From Dyadobacter jiangsuensis (GTDB lineage: Bacteria; Bacteroidota; Bacteroidia; Cytophagales; Spirosomataceae), in the NCBI RefSeq assembly GCF_003014695.1, contig NZ_PYAS01000017.1, positions 140,804 to 204,803 on the forward strand: a DNA stretch of 64,000 nucleotides. The letters are read 5' to 3'. The position numbers were made by a program, and so were the translations under genes. Shown piece after piece: positions 44,638-53,520 of this stretch; position 1 is the first letter of the stretch, and each line of letters begins with the position of its first letter. The notes under the pieces were generated by a model that had not been told where the DNA came from, did no database searches, and worked only from the letters and a program-made list of their open reading frames with translations.

Positions 44638-47600
44638 TCAGAATGTCACATTAAGCCCAAACACGTATACTTTCTGGTTCGGATAGGCCGTTTCGCGGTC
44701 GGTGTAGCCTACTTCAGGGTCCATAAACTTCAACTTGCTGAACGTTAGCAAGTTTTGTCCCGATGCGTACACCCGCACATGCTGAATACCGATCGAGCGC
44801 GTCAGGCTTTTGGGCAGCGTGTAGCCGATGATCGCGTTTTTGAGGCGCAAATGGGCGGTGCTCGTCATCCAGAAATCCGACAGTTGCGTGTTGTTCGCGT
44901 AAGGCGCCTGTGTAGCGCGCGGGTAGCGGGCGTCCTGGGTCTGTGGCGTCCAGCGGTTATCGTAATATTCGTAGCTCGAATTACTGTTGTTGTTATTGAA
45001 TGGAATGGTCTGGAACTGACGGATATCGAGGCTGGCAAGCGACGAGCCCTGGAAGAACAGGCTCAGATCGAAGCCTTTCCAGTCGGCGGTCGCATTCAAA
45101 CCATAGGTAAGCAGCGGGTACACCGGCTTGCCGATCACCACCTCGTCGTTGGAATCGATCTTTCCGTCCGGTACGCCCTGCGGGCCGCTCACATCCACAT
45201 ACCGGATGTCGCCGGGCCGCAATGCGCCGAACTGCGTAACATTATAGCCGTCGGCCGCGTTGATCAGGCCGTCGTCATTCTTGTCGTCGTCGGTGGTGAA
45301 CAATCCGTCGGTTTTATACCCGAACTGCGTTCCCAGCGCGCGGCCGGTGCGGCTGCGGTTCGGGTTGTTGCGTGTGGCAGCTGTTTCGAATACCTTGATC
45401 ATCTTGTTCTTGGCATAACTCACATTGCCATTGATACCCAGGCGAAGGTCGTTCTGGAAGCGATAATTGGTACCGAGGCTCAGTTCCACCCCGTTGTTTT
45501 CCATGATGCCGCCATTCTCGTCGGCCAATGCCAGACCGTATTCTACCGGCACACTCACCGCCGGCGGCAGCAGCATTCCGGTGCGTTTTTCGTGGAAATA
45601 ATCGGCCTCGATGGTCAGCAAACCGCGCCATAGCGAGGCTTCCAGACCAACATCGGTTTTGGTGGAAATCTCCCAGGTAATGTTCTTATTGGCCTCGTTC
45701 GGCACCACCGCGCCCTGCACCATCGAGCCCGGCCCGAATGCGTAGGCATTGCCATTGAGGTTGTAGCCGGTGAGGTATTGAAACGCCGTACCCGCCAGGT
45801 TCCCCGATTTCCCCCACGACCCGCGTACTTTCAGGTTATCAATCCAGTTGAAGCCATTCTTCAAAAAATTCTCCTCTGAAATCACCCAACCTGCCGAGAA
45901 TGCCGGGAAATACCCCCAGCGCTTGCCCGGTGCGAAATAATAGTGGCCATCGTAACGTCCCGACGCTTCGAGCAGGTACTTGCCTGCATATGCATAGCCC
46001 ACGCGGTAGACGTAGCCGATCTGGCTGCCGGTGGAGGATGTACCGCCGTTATCGAAGTCGTTTTTGTTGGAACTACCCATATTCAGCTCGTCGACATCCA
46101 CGGCGAAGTTGTTGCGTCGTGCTGAAAACAGCTCGTAGGTATTGTTGCGGGCCTCCGCCACGATCAGACCGGTGAAATCGTGCTTACCGAATGTGTTGTG
46201 GTAATTGAGGTATCCCTGGTAAGTAAATGTCTGGGTTTTGATGAACTGCTGCGCCAGCCAGGAGAATGCTGCTGCTCCCCCTTCCGCGGTGGAAATCTCG
46301 CGCTTGTAGGTGTAGGGAGTGGTCGTTAAATCCTGGGTATAATAATAGAATGGCTTGTGGTAACCTTTCTTGGTACGCTGAACGGGGTCATAACTGAATA
46401 TACCTTTCACGCTCAGCCCTTTGATGAACGGCAGCTTTTGCTCGATGGCAATGGTCGTCAGCAGGGTGTTGTTGGAGTTTTTGGTGTAACCTGCATTCAA
46501 AACACCTACCGGCGAGTTTCCTGCAAATTCCCCCCATAAACCATTGCTGTAATAAAGGGAACGTATCGGAATGTATTTGAAACCATTACGAAACAAATTC
46601 CCCGCCGAAACCGCCGTATCCACCGACGATACCCGCTCCACCGACCCGATCAGCGAAAGCGAAACCGTGGTAGTTTTGGTTGCCTCGGCCGTCAGGTTCA
46701 TATTGTAGCTGTAACGCATGTACTTCACCGGATCGAACATCCCGTTCTGTTTCAGGAAGCCGAAGCCGGTCTGGTACTTGATCCGCTCCGAACCGCCGCT
46801 CAGTTGCAGCGTGTAGTTCTGCATCGGCGCATTCATGTTCACGAGGTCTTTCGTGTTGCTGATCGGGTATTTGTCGGGATCTTCGCGATTCAGGTTGGCG
46901 TAGTTTTCGACGAGGTCAGTAGCGAAAGGCAGCTGAGTACCGGTCGGGTTTTCGTTCAGGTAGGCCTCGTTTTTGAGCCGCATATAGTCCTGTGCGCTGA
47001 GCATTTTGGGGTAATACGTCGGCGTTTGCGAGCCGTAATAAGCACCAAATGATAGCGTGGGAGCCCCTGTCGCCCCTTTTTTGGTGGTGATCAGCAGTAC
47101 CCCGTTCGCTCCGCCCAACCCATATGGTGCCACCGCCGCTGCATCTTTCAGTACCGTCACGGTTTCAATGGAACTGGGGTCGATCTGGTTGATATTGTCG
47201 CGAATGACGCCATCCACCACCACCAGCGGCTTGTTGTTCCCGGTGGTACCAATGCCGCGAATGTGGATTTCGGGCGAATCGGAACCAGGCTGGCCACCAT
47301 TCGGGCGCATACTCACCCCCGCCACGCGACCGGCGATCGAGCCGGAAACGTTCGGCACCGGGTTTTCCGCGATCTCGCTGCCTTTTACGGCGGCAATCGC
47401 CCCTGTCAACGTCGATTTCTTCTGGGTACCATAACCAACGACGACAATTTCATCCAACGCTTTGGTATCGAGCTGCAATGCCACGGCGAGGTCGGTGCGG
47501 CTGCCCACGATCACTTCCTGCGACAGGTAGCCTACAAATGAGAAGATCAGCGTCGCATTATCGTCCGGCACATCGAGCTGGAATTTACCCGAAACGTCGG

Positions 47601-48120
47601 TGGTTGTGCCGCGCTGGGTACCTTTCAGGATAATGCTCACACCGGGAAGCGGCTCGTTGGTTTCGGGCGAGGTTACGGTGCCTTTGATCGTACGGTCGGC
47701 AGCAGCGACCCTATTTCCGGCTGCGCTGGCCGCAGGTATTTCGCTGGTTTTCTTCGGTGCGCGGGAAAGCAGAATCTGGTTGTTGCGCACGCGGTAATTA
47801 ATTTCCAGCGGCAACAGCAGGCGGTCGAGCACGGCGAAAAGCTTCTCCTGCCGGGCGTCGATACTCACGGTCTTTTGGAGGTTCACCAGGCCGCTGCTAT
47901 ATGCAAACTTCACCTTCGTACCCTGTTCGAGTCGGGTAAGAGCCTCGTTGAGCGTGACATTTTTCAAGTCCAATGTCACATCACGGTTCAGCAGTTCCTG
48001 GGCCGGCGAGTGGCTCGCCACAGCCACCACCGAGCAAATACTGATCAATAGTAACTGATAAAAAGTCAGGCGCATGATATGGAGTAGCAATCTATGCCAT
48101 GGATGAAAAGGTTTTTTCAT
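44638..48120 (-). CDS. SusC/RagA TonB-dependent transporter with STN domain
   Basis: The 1160-residue protein has a signal peptide (LTFYQLLLISICSVVAVASH region), then an STN domain (about 45-115; LNRDVTLDLKNVTLNEALTR), a carboxypeptidase-regulatory-like domain (TIKGTVTSPETNEPLPGVSI), the SusC box DEIVVVGYGTQKKSTLTGAI and the plug/barrel, ending FGLNVTF. The STN domain links it to the FecR/sigma pair about 300 bp upstream. It belongs to the same class as the transporter at 14196 but is clearly divergent from it. Confidence 0.94.
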   Translation of the reverse strand: MKKPFHPWHRLLLHIMRLTFYQLLLISICSVVAVASHSPAQELLNRDVTLDLKNVTLNEALTRLEQGTKVKFAYSSGLVNLQKTVSIDARQEKLFAVLDRLLLPLEINYRVRNNQILLSRAPKKTSEIPAASAAGNRVAAADRTIKGTVTSPETNEPLPGVSIILKGTQRGTTTDVSGKFQLDVPDDNATLIFSFVGYLSQEVIVGSRTDLAVALQLDTKALDEIVVVGYGTQKKSTLTGAIAAVKGSEIAENPVPNVSGSIAGRVAGVSMRPNGGQPGSDSPEIHIRGIGTTGNNKPLVVVDGVIRDNINQIDPSSIETVTVLKDAAAVAPYGLGGANGVLLITTKKGATGAPTLSFGAYYGSQTPTYYPKMLSAQDYMRLKNEAYLNENPTGTQLPFATDLVENYANLNREDPDKYPISNTKDLVNMNAPMQNYTLQLSGGSERIKYQTGFGFLKQNGMFDPVKYMRYSYNMNLTAEATKTTTVSLSLIGSVERVSSVDTAVSAGNLFRNGFKYIPIRSLYYSNGLWGEFAGNSPVGVLNAGYTKNSNNTLLTTIAIEQKLPFIKGLSVKGIFSYDPVQRTKKGYHKPFYYYTQDLTTTPYTYKREISTAEGGAAAFSWLAQQFIKTQTFTYQGYLNYHNTFGKHDFTGLIVAEARNNTYELFSARRNNFAVDVDELNMGSSNKNDFDNGGTSSTGSQIGYVYRVGYAYAGKYLLEASGRYDGHYYFAPGKRWGYFPAFSAGWVISEENFLKNGFNWIDNLKVRGSWGKSGNLAGTAFQYLTGYNLNGNAYAFGPGSMVQGAVVPNEANKNITWEISTKTDVGLEASLWRGLLTIEADYFHEKRTGMLLPPAVSVPVEYGLALADENGGIMENNGVELSLGTNYRFQNDLRLGINGNVSYAKNKMIKVFETAATRNNPNRSRTGRALGTQFGYKTDGLFTTDDDKNDDGLINAADGYNVTQFGALRPGDIRYVDVSGPQGVPDGKIDSNDEVVIGKPVYPLLTYGLNATADWKGFDLSLFFQGSSLASLDIRQFQTIPFNNNNSNSSYEYYDNRWTPQTQDARYPRATQAPYANNTQLSDFWMTSTAHLRLKNAIIGYTLPKSLTRSIGIQHVRVYASGQNLLTFSKLKFMDPEVGYTDRETAYPNQKVYVFGLNVTF

Positions 48121-48229
48121 AATTTTACGGTTGACCGGGTTAAAATTCAGACAATAGTTATCCTGCCAAGCCTGCCTTCGGGCGAGCCTGTGAACCGCAC
48201 GTTCCGGGATGTTTTAGCCGGGCATTTCC

Positions 48230-48256
48230 ATCAGGGGTGTCGCAACCACTCCTGAT
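48230..48256. promoter_or_regulatory. Hairpin upstream of the second STN-type SusC gene
   Basis: ATCAGGGGTG (48230-48239) pairs with CACTCCTGAT (48247-48256), 10 bp with one G-T pair. It is followed by a T-run on the plus strand only. It recalls the hairpin in the corresponding FecR-SusC gap at 17788-17810. Confidence 0.45.
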
Positions 48257-48343
48257 TTTTTTGTGGCTAAAAGTTGCTGGGTGAGGGTACTTATGTTTTC
48301 ATGATGGTTGTCAGGGGATTAATTTGGGTTAGTTGGGGAAGTT

Positions 48344-48397
48344 GTCCTGGATTGTCAAGGGTGGTCATTTGTAGTCAGGGGTGGTCACGTATGGTCA
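48344..48397. repeat. Second array of GTCA motifs spaced 10 bp
   Basis: GTCC at 48344 and GTCA at 48354, 48364, 48374, 48384 and 48394 are exactly 10 bp apart on the plus strand; a lone GTCA at 48310 is out of phase. Decamers such as TGGTCATTTG and TAGTCAGGGG match the units of the array at 8111-8342. It lies 25 bp past the FecR stop, in the gap before susC. Confidence 0.85.
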
Positions 48398-48422
48398 TTA
48401 TTTGAACTGGGGCTGACGCGCT

Positions 48423-49406
48423 TCAACGGCATCCTTGGCCTTTCAGGGTAATGTTGTCGCCTTCGATACGATAGGTACTTCCCAGCAGCGTGTCGATCAT
48501 GTCGAGGATTTCGGGCAAACGTTGATTCGTGAAATCCACTTTTAGGCGGCAATCTGCCAGGCCGTCGTCCGCGAAACCGATTTTTACATGGAATGTTTGC
48601 ATTAAGCGTTCGGCGACCTCCGTCATCGGCGTTTCATTGAATACCAGCGACGCCGATTGCCAAAGCTCCTTATCCGTAGCTTTTTCCTGCACTTTTTGTA
48701 CTTCCAGGCGTTTGGATTTCTGCTCGAAAACAACCTCCTGCTCCGGCCGCAGCACCACGCGCTCCTTCATTTGCACGTCGCTCACCTCGACACGACCCGT
48801 CGCTACGGACACCTTCACCTGTTCTTCCCCCGGGATCGCCCGCACGTTGAAGCTGGTACCGAGCACTTTCGTTTGCAGGTCACCGGTATGGATCACAAAT
48901 GGCCGCGACGGATCGCGTTTCACCTCGAAAAAGCCTTCGCCCGAAAACGTCACGTGTCGGTTGACGAGCGGATGTGTATGGGAAACAGTAGCTCCGGGAT
49001 GCAACCAAATCACCGTGCTGTCGGGCAACATATGCGCTACGATTTTCGGCTTTTTATTCGTGAACGTCACCCAATCACCATCCGGCTTTGCAGCCTGCGC
49101 CACATCCTTTGGTTTTTGGTAGAGAAAATAAAGTAACCCCAGCCCAATCACGAACACCGCCGCAATGCGCCCGATATAATGCCACAAGCCATACACCGGC
49201 GTTATTGGCTCGTCACTCTTGCGCAATTCGGAGAGATACGTTTTGATGCGGTTGTACAACCTGTCCTGATCCGAATCGGTAAAAGGCTCGTCCACAGGCT
49301 CGTCCAGCTGTTGGTACCATTCATTCACCAGGCGGCGCTCTTCGTCCGAGCATTCGTTCGCCAGGTACTTTTTAAGGGTTTCAGGAGATAACGGGGGCTT
49401 TTTCAT
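48423..49406 (-). CDS. FecR-family anti-sigma factor
   Basis: The 327-residue protein has a cytoplasmic N-terminal part (TLKKYLANECSDEERRLVNE), one membrane helix (GRIAAVFVIGLGLLYFLY), a FecR domain (HMLPDSTVIWLHPGATVSHT, then FEVKRDPSRPFVIHTGDLQT and VLGTSFNVRA) and a C-terminal DUF4974 module (FNETPMTEVAERLMQTFHVK). It should hold the sigma factor encoded 103 bp upstream and receive the signal from the STN-type SusC encoded downstream. Confidence 0.94.
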   Translation of the reverse strand: MKKPPLSPETLKKYLANECSDEERRLVNEWYQQLDEPVDEPFTDSDQDRLYNRIKTYLSELRKSDEPITPVYGLWHYIGRIAAVFVIGLGLLYFLYQKPKDVAQAAKPDGDWVTFTNKKPKIVAHMLPDSTVIWLHPGATVSHTHPLVNRHVTFSGEGFFEVKRDPSRPFVIHTGDLQTKVLGTSFNVRAIPGEEQVKVSVATGRVEVSDVQMKERVVLRPEQEVVFEQKSKRLEVQKVQEKATDKELWQSASLVFNETPMTEVAERLMQTFHVKIGFADDGLADCRLKVDFTNQRLPEILDMIDTLLGSTYRIEGDNITLKGQGCR

Positions 49407-49509
49407 TAGGTGTAGTTTTTACACTTATTATTCGACTAACAGTACAGTCATGGAAAAGCGGGAACAACCCTTACTCCAATAGGAATTTTTTTTCAAAAAA
49501 TTGGATGTG

Positions 49510-50097
49510 TCAAATGACAGGAAGTATCAGCACTGCCAGCACGATGTAATCTTTCATCTCCACGCGCAGGATTTTGAGCGCTTTGCTGATGTGGGCTTCC
49601 ACCGTTTTCTCCGAAATGTCCATCTGGCCGGCAATTTCTTTGAGGCTGTACCCCTTGCGGCTGAGCGTGAACACCTCCCGGCATTTTTCGGGCAGTTTGA
49701 GCAGTGATTGCTCGTAGAATTCATTGAGGGTATTGAAGTCCAGGTTTTCGGCTGTGACGTTATCCGGCAGAAAATCGTCGTCTTCGAGCGTCAACACCTG
49801 CTTGCGCTGCTCCTGGTGATAGTAGTTGATAATGCAATGGCGGAGCGTGCCATTGAGATAGGCCTGAATATTTTTTTGTATGTCAAACTTATGTCGCCCT
49901 AGCCAGAACTTAACGAAAGTTTCCTGCACCAGATCCTCCGCGATTGCCTTCACACCCGTTTTCCGGATGGCCGTATGCACGAGCAATCGCACATGCCTGC
50001 GATACAACTCCCTGAATGCCAGCTCCTCGTCCTGCTCGCACACAAGCGTCATCAAGGCCTGTTCGGAATAGCTGCTGTATGGATGGTTCACGGGCAA
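49510..50097 (-). CDS. ECF-type RNA polymerase sigma factor
   Basis: The 195-residue protein has sigma region 2 (ELAFRELYRRHVRLLVHTAI and AEDLVQETFVKFWLGR) and region 4 (LSRKGYSLKEIAGQMDISEK, then TVEAHISKALKILR). The C-terminal MKDYIVLAVLILPVI is hydrophobic, which is common in this Bacteroidota subgroup. It forms a signalling unit with the downstream FecR and STN-type SusC. Confidence 0.93.
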   Translation of the reverse strand: MPVNHPYSSYSEQALMTLVCEQDEELAFRELYRRHVRLLVHTAIRKTGVKAIAEDLVQETFVKFWLGRHKFDIQKNIQAYLNGTLRHCIINYYHQEQRKQVLTLEDDDFLPDNVTAENLDFNTLNEFYEQSLLKLPEKCREVFTLSRKGYSLKEIAGQMDISEKTVEAHISKALKILRVEMKDYIVLAVLILPVI

Positions 50098-50200
50098 AAA
50101 CGATAATAATGAGTTGGAAAAACGCAGGGAAATACTCGGTAAAGCGGAAGGTGTTTACAATTTAATGATATTAATCATAATAAATATCCATCAATAAAAA

Positions 50201-50245
50201 CAAAACCCCGCGGGGAAGACTAGATGCCTGCTCCCCGCGAGGTTC
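50201..50245 (-). terminator. Terminator of the FG-GAP/ASPIC-UnbV gene
   Basis: A 13-bp stem with one mismatch pairs AACCCCGCGGGGA (near 50204-50216) with TCCCCGCGAGGTT (50232-50244). On the minus strand it is followed by TTTTGTTTTTATT. It lies just past the stop codon at 50257. Confidence 0.7.
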
Positions 50246-50256
50246 TGAAAAAACGG

Positions 50257-52512
50257 TCAGATTGACGCCTTCGCTACCGGCACACAAACCGGTATTTCGT
50301 GCGCATGGGTACGTTTGAAAGTCAGTTTTTTGATTAAAACTTTCTCCGGTGCAGCAACTCCCTCCCGGATTTTGATGAACTGGTTGGCGGCGATATTTTG
50401 CAGTTTCTGAACTTTGCCACTGCCATTCCAGCGGATTTCGATCTCGTCGATCGTCTTAGCCTGCCCCAAACCGATCTCCCGCTTGAATGGCTGCGAACCG
50501 AAGCTTCCTCCGGATGACACGACACGGTAGACGCTCCGTCTTTTACCATTTTCGGTAAAAGTGAGCTTGATTTTCGAACCGACGGCGGCCTTGTTGGCCG
50601 TTACACCTTCCAGGTCGAGGGAAATCCAGTTGTGCTCGCTTTGGCCGGGGTTCATGAAGAACGAGTTCTGGTAAGCGTCTCCAATGTAGGCGCCGCCCAT
50701 TTCGATGTAGATATCCTGGTCACCATCGTTATCCATGTCGGCAAATGCGACAGAATGTCCTTTTTGTAAGCTCCCTACCTTTGCCGAGGTGGTCACATCC
50801 GCAAAGCCCCTACCTTCGACATTCTTGAACATCTTATTAGGTATCAGCGATTTGTAACTCGGATTACCGGTTCCGATGAAAATATCGAGGTAGCCGTCGT
50901 TGTCAATATCACCGAAATTGCCGCCCATGGCGAAGCCGGTCTTATCGAGGCCCATTGCCTTGGTAACATTCGTAAAGGTGCCGTCGTGGTTGTTATGGTA
51001 AAGCACCGGCTGCCCATGGAATTCTGGCGAGTTACCCAATCGCTCGGCGGCGGCGTAGTAGCTCAATGCGTAATCCATCGTATAATCCCCGCAGAGAATA
51101 TCCTGCCATCCATCGTTGTCATAATCCCAGAACCAGGTCGCAAAGCTGCGGTTCTGGTCTTTGTCCAGCGCAGCAGCCTGGGTTACGTCTTCGAAGCTGA
51201 CTTTCCCGTTGGAAATACCCTTGTTCCGAAGCAGGAAGCGGCGCCCGCTAAGTGTCGAAATAAAGAGGTCGTTCCAGCCGTCGTTATCGTAATCGCCGGA
51301 AGTAACGCCCTTGACGAAAGCAGCCACAGCGGTATTGGCCTGTTTCGCTACCTCCGTGAAAGTGCCGTTTTTGTTGTTCAGGTACAGTTCACACGGGTGG
51401 TAGTTGGCACCGATGGTCGTTTCATTCCCAATAAACACATCCAGCCAGCCGTCGTTATTGAAGTCGTTCCAGGTGGCTGTCTGCGTGGGGTGCATCGACA
51501 ACAGGCCCGCGTCGATGGTTACGTCGGTAAAGGTCCCGTCGCCATTGTTGCGGAGAAGCGAATTGGGCTGGTCTCCGTAAGGACTGCCCAGCCACGCGCC
51601 GCGCAGCACGAAGATGTCTTTAAAGCCATCATTATTGTAGTCTGTTTGCGTCATGTGCAATCCACCGGCGAATTTACTCAACCGCGAATACTCCGATTTA
51701 TCCGTGAATGTCCCGTCGCCATTGTTTTTGAAATAATGCATCGGTTCGCTCAGGTCCCAGCCCGACATCGCCAGGTCCAGGAAGCCGTCATTATCGAAAT
51801 CCTCGGTAATGACTCCGCCGGCCATATTCCTCACATCCAGTTTCAGATCCGGTGCGATGTCTTCGAATGGCTTCACAGCGACGGGGTCCTCGGCGTCCAT
51901 GGAAGGGATCAGCATCTTCTTCGGCACACGCGCCGGATACTCACCCAGCGTCATATACGCGATATTGAGCAGCCATAATGCCTCGTAATCGTCCGGTTTT
52001 TCGGCCAGCATTCTTTTATAAATATCCACGGTACCTTTCGACCCTTTGGTATTGCGGTGTATTCCGCCGTTTTTGATCGGGAGGATACATGCGTCCACCG
52101 AGTGGTTGCTCACGCAATTGATCTGCTCCCCGAAACGCAAATAGGCCACTGCCATATCGTCGGTTACCTTACGCATGACACCTGGCAATGCCTCAAACGG
52201 GCCCGGGTTCCGTTCCAGGCCTCTGAGGATGCCGATTGCATCATCGGGCCGCCCGAGTTGCAGCAATACATTGGCCTTGAAGTGTTTTACCCTGAACTGT
52301 TGTGCCACCTCGGTAGGCGGTATCGCTTTCAGGAGGGAGTCGAGGTACATCAGCTGGGCGTCCGGACAGAAATTGTTCTGGTAGTTAAACGCCCTTTGCT
52401 TCGACTCCTGCAACAAGCCCAGCATTTTGTCTTCCGACGTCGGCTTCGTGCACAGGCTTATGGCCAGCGCGCCCGTAAGCACGACGGTAAAAAGTATAAG
52501 TTTTTGCCTCAT
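50257..52512 (-). CDS. FG-GAP/VCBS repeat protein with ASPIC/UnbV C-terminal domain
   Basis: The 751-residue exported protein has an N-terminal hydrophobic signal (LILFTVVLTGALAISLC; the lipobox is not canonical), a helical TPR-like region (about 25-200), and then at least six FG-GAP/VCBS repeats with calcium-loop signatures such as DFDNDGFLDLAMS, DYDNDGWNDLFIS and DMDNDGDQDIYIE, which form a beta-propeller. The last ~100 residues match ASPIC/UnbV (VVSSGGSFGSQPFKREIGLG and ...IEIRWNGSGKVQ). Such proteins are surface or secreted and often lie near SusC/SusD genes; the ligand is unknown. Its own terminator follows. Confidence 0.9.
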   Translation of the reverse strand: MRQKLILFTVVLTGALAISLCTKPTSEDKMLGLLQESKQRAFNYQNNFCPDAQLMYLDSLLKAIPPTEVAQQFRVKHFKANVLLQLGRPDDAIGILRGLERNPGPFEALPGVMRKVTDDMAVAYLRFGEQINCVSNHSVDACILPIKNGGIHRNTKGSKGTVDIYKRMLAEKPDDYEALWLLNIAYMTLGEYPARVPKKMLIPSMDAEDPVAVKPFEDIAPDLKLDVRNMAGGVITEDFDNDGFLDLAMSGWDLSEPMHYFKNNGDGTFTDKSEYSRLSKFAGGLHMTQTDYNNDGFKDIFVLRGAWLGSPYGDQPNSLLRNNGDGTFTDVTIDAGLLSMHPTQTATWNDFNNDGWLDVFIGNETTIGANYHPCELYLNNKNGTFTEVAKQANTAVAAFVKGVTSGDYDNDGWNDLFISTLSGRRFLLRNKGISNGKVSFEDVTQAAALDKDQNRSFATWFWDYDNDGWQDILCGDYTMDYALSYYAAAERLGNSPEFHGQPVLYHNNHDGTFTNVTKAMGLDKTGFAMGGNFGDIDNDGYLDIFIGTGNPSYKSLIPNKMFKNVEGRGFADVTTSAKVGSLQKGHSVAFADMDNDGDQDIYIEMGGAYIGDAYQNSFFMNPGQSEHNWISLDLEGVTANKAAVGSKIKLTFTENGKRRSVYRVVSSGGSFGSQPFKREIGLGQAKTIDEIEIRWNGSGKVQKLQNIAANQFIKIREGVAAPEKVLIKKLTFKRTHAHEIPVCVPVAKASI

Positions 52513-52615
52513 GTTCTATGTGTTAGCTTTTTTCGAATACCACAAAGCATACACGCAGCAGCCCCTTCATGCGCTGGTGGCTGCAAGGAGGGGTGTCTCA
52601 TGTACGGATGTTATT

Positions 52616-53167
52616 TCAAAAAGCTGCCTTGGGAGGAGGCGATGCAACGTGCAGGAACAAAGAAGGGATGGTCAGCAGAACGCCTTTGAAACCGGTTTCC
52701 GTCCGAACCCAGTCAATGACAAAAAACCAATGCCTTCTGTTGAATGTGAGGTAATCTTTTAAGAAGTTTTTGAGCACCTGAGGCGCTTTGCCTTTACAGT
52801 CCATGACGCCGCCTTTCACGTGTTTGTCAACGTGCGACACGAGGTCCAGATAACGGTCCTTCGCAGAAACATCCAGCTTGCATTTTACATACAGCGTGTC
52901 GTTCATCAGCTGCTGTTCGACGATCTGATAAAAGTCGTCGCCCCGCCGCAAGCGTCCTTCGGCCTGTTCCGCTACCTGCCAGTCGGTTTGGTAAGGGACC
53001 ATGATCGGGATTTTCAGTACCAGCAATTCTTCGGGAAGAACAGCCCCGGAAGAAGTCTCTTCGCCATGCCCGCTCGCGACATACTCCCCTATCCAATACA
53101 CGAGCGGAAAGCCCATGATGTTATAGAGCAGCAGCGCGCACATGAGGATGGAGAAAACCTTTTTCAC
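52616..53167 (-). CDS. Hypothetical membrane-anchored protein
   Basis: The family is not recognised. The 183-residue protein starts with a hydrophobic segment (MKKVFSILMCALLLYNIMGF) that may be an uncleaved signal anchor, and the rest is polar with a basic central region (QAEGRLRRGDDFYQI, then VSHVDKHVKGGV). A -7 element (TACATTTG, 53189-53182) lies only about 15 bp upstream, so the transcript would have almost no leader. The upstream and downstream regions are not obviously related. It could also be longer or shorter, since no ribosome binding site decides the start. Confidence 0.65.
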   Translation of the reverse strand: MKKVFSILMCALLLYNIMGFPLVYWIGEYVASGHGEETSSGAVLPEELLVLKIPIMVPYQTDWQVAEQAEGRLRRGDDFYQIVEQQLMNDTLYVKCKLDVSAKDRYLDLVSHVDKHVKGGVMDCKGKAPQVLKNFLKDYLTFNRRHWFFVIDWVRTETGFKGVLLTIPSLFLHVASPPPKAAF

Positions 53168-53181
53168 CGGACTGTTTTCGC

Positions 53182-53189
53182 CAAATGTA
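53182..53189 (-). promoter_or_regulatory. -7 element of the hypothetical membrane-anchored protein gene
   Basis: TACATTTG on the minus strand exactly matches TAnnTTTG. The predicted start of transcription is within ~10 nt of ATG 53167, suggesting a leaderless or nearly leaderless mRNA. Confidence 0.4.
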
Positions 53190-53250
53190 GGCGTTTTTAC
53201 AAAAATTTCGTCATAAATATTCTATCAATATTTCCATTAAGGAGCGTATC

Positions 53251-53410
53251 AAACCCCTTGGAACCCACTCCGACCCCACACCCCGTCGCGACCAACAAGT
53301 TTGAGGCCATCGACTGGAATGTAAAGCATACCATGTACCACTGCGGGCAAATCGGGCTTTTACGGAGGGTCGTAAGCGAGCGGTTTGATTTTGGGTTGAG
53401 AGTAGGGTGA
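53251..53410 (+). pseudogene. C-terminal remnant of a DinB-family protein
   Basis: The plus strand encodes a ~50-residue segment, NKFEAIDWNVKHTMYHCGQI followed by GLLRRVVSERFDFGL and a stop at 53410. It matches the C-terminal part of DinB-like proteins, including the conserved H-x-x-Q metal-site region. No start or N-terminal three quarters of the protein can be found upstream, where the sequence runs into the divergent gene at 53167. I read it as a decayed fragment left by a deletion. Confidence 0.65.
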
Positions 53411-53441
53411 TATACCGAAAACCACGGCTGATTGGATAGAC

Positions 53442-53470
53442 TTGTTATTTGAACCTAACTAATATATTTG
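53442..53470 (+). promoter_or_regulatory. Promoter upstream of the broken Fic gene
   Basis: TTG (53442-53444), 18 bp spacer, TATATTTG (53463-53470). It lies 50 bp before the Fic start, so transcription may persist though the gene is broken. Confidence 0.5.
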
Positions 53471-53520
53471 TATTCATGACTTTGCCGAAAAATCAGCTTT
53501 ACAGAGGTATTAATTGACAC

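Noticed and set aside
52820..53410. Single 196-residue plus-strand gene
   Set aside because: Only the last ~50 codons match a protein family (DinB); the rest is antisense to the gene at 52616-53167. I kept only the remnant.
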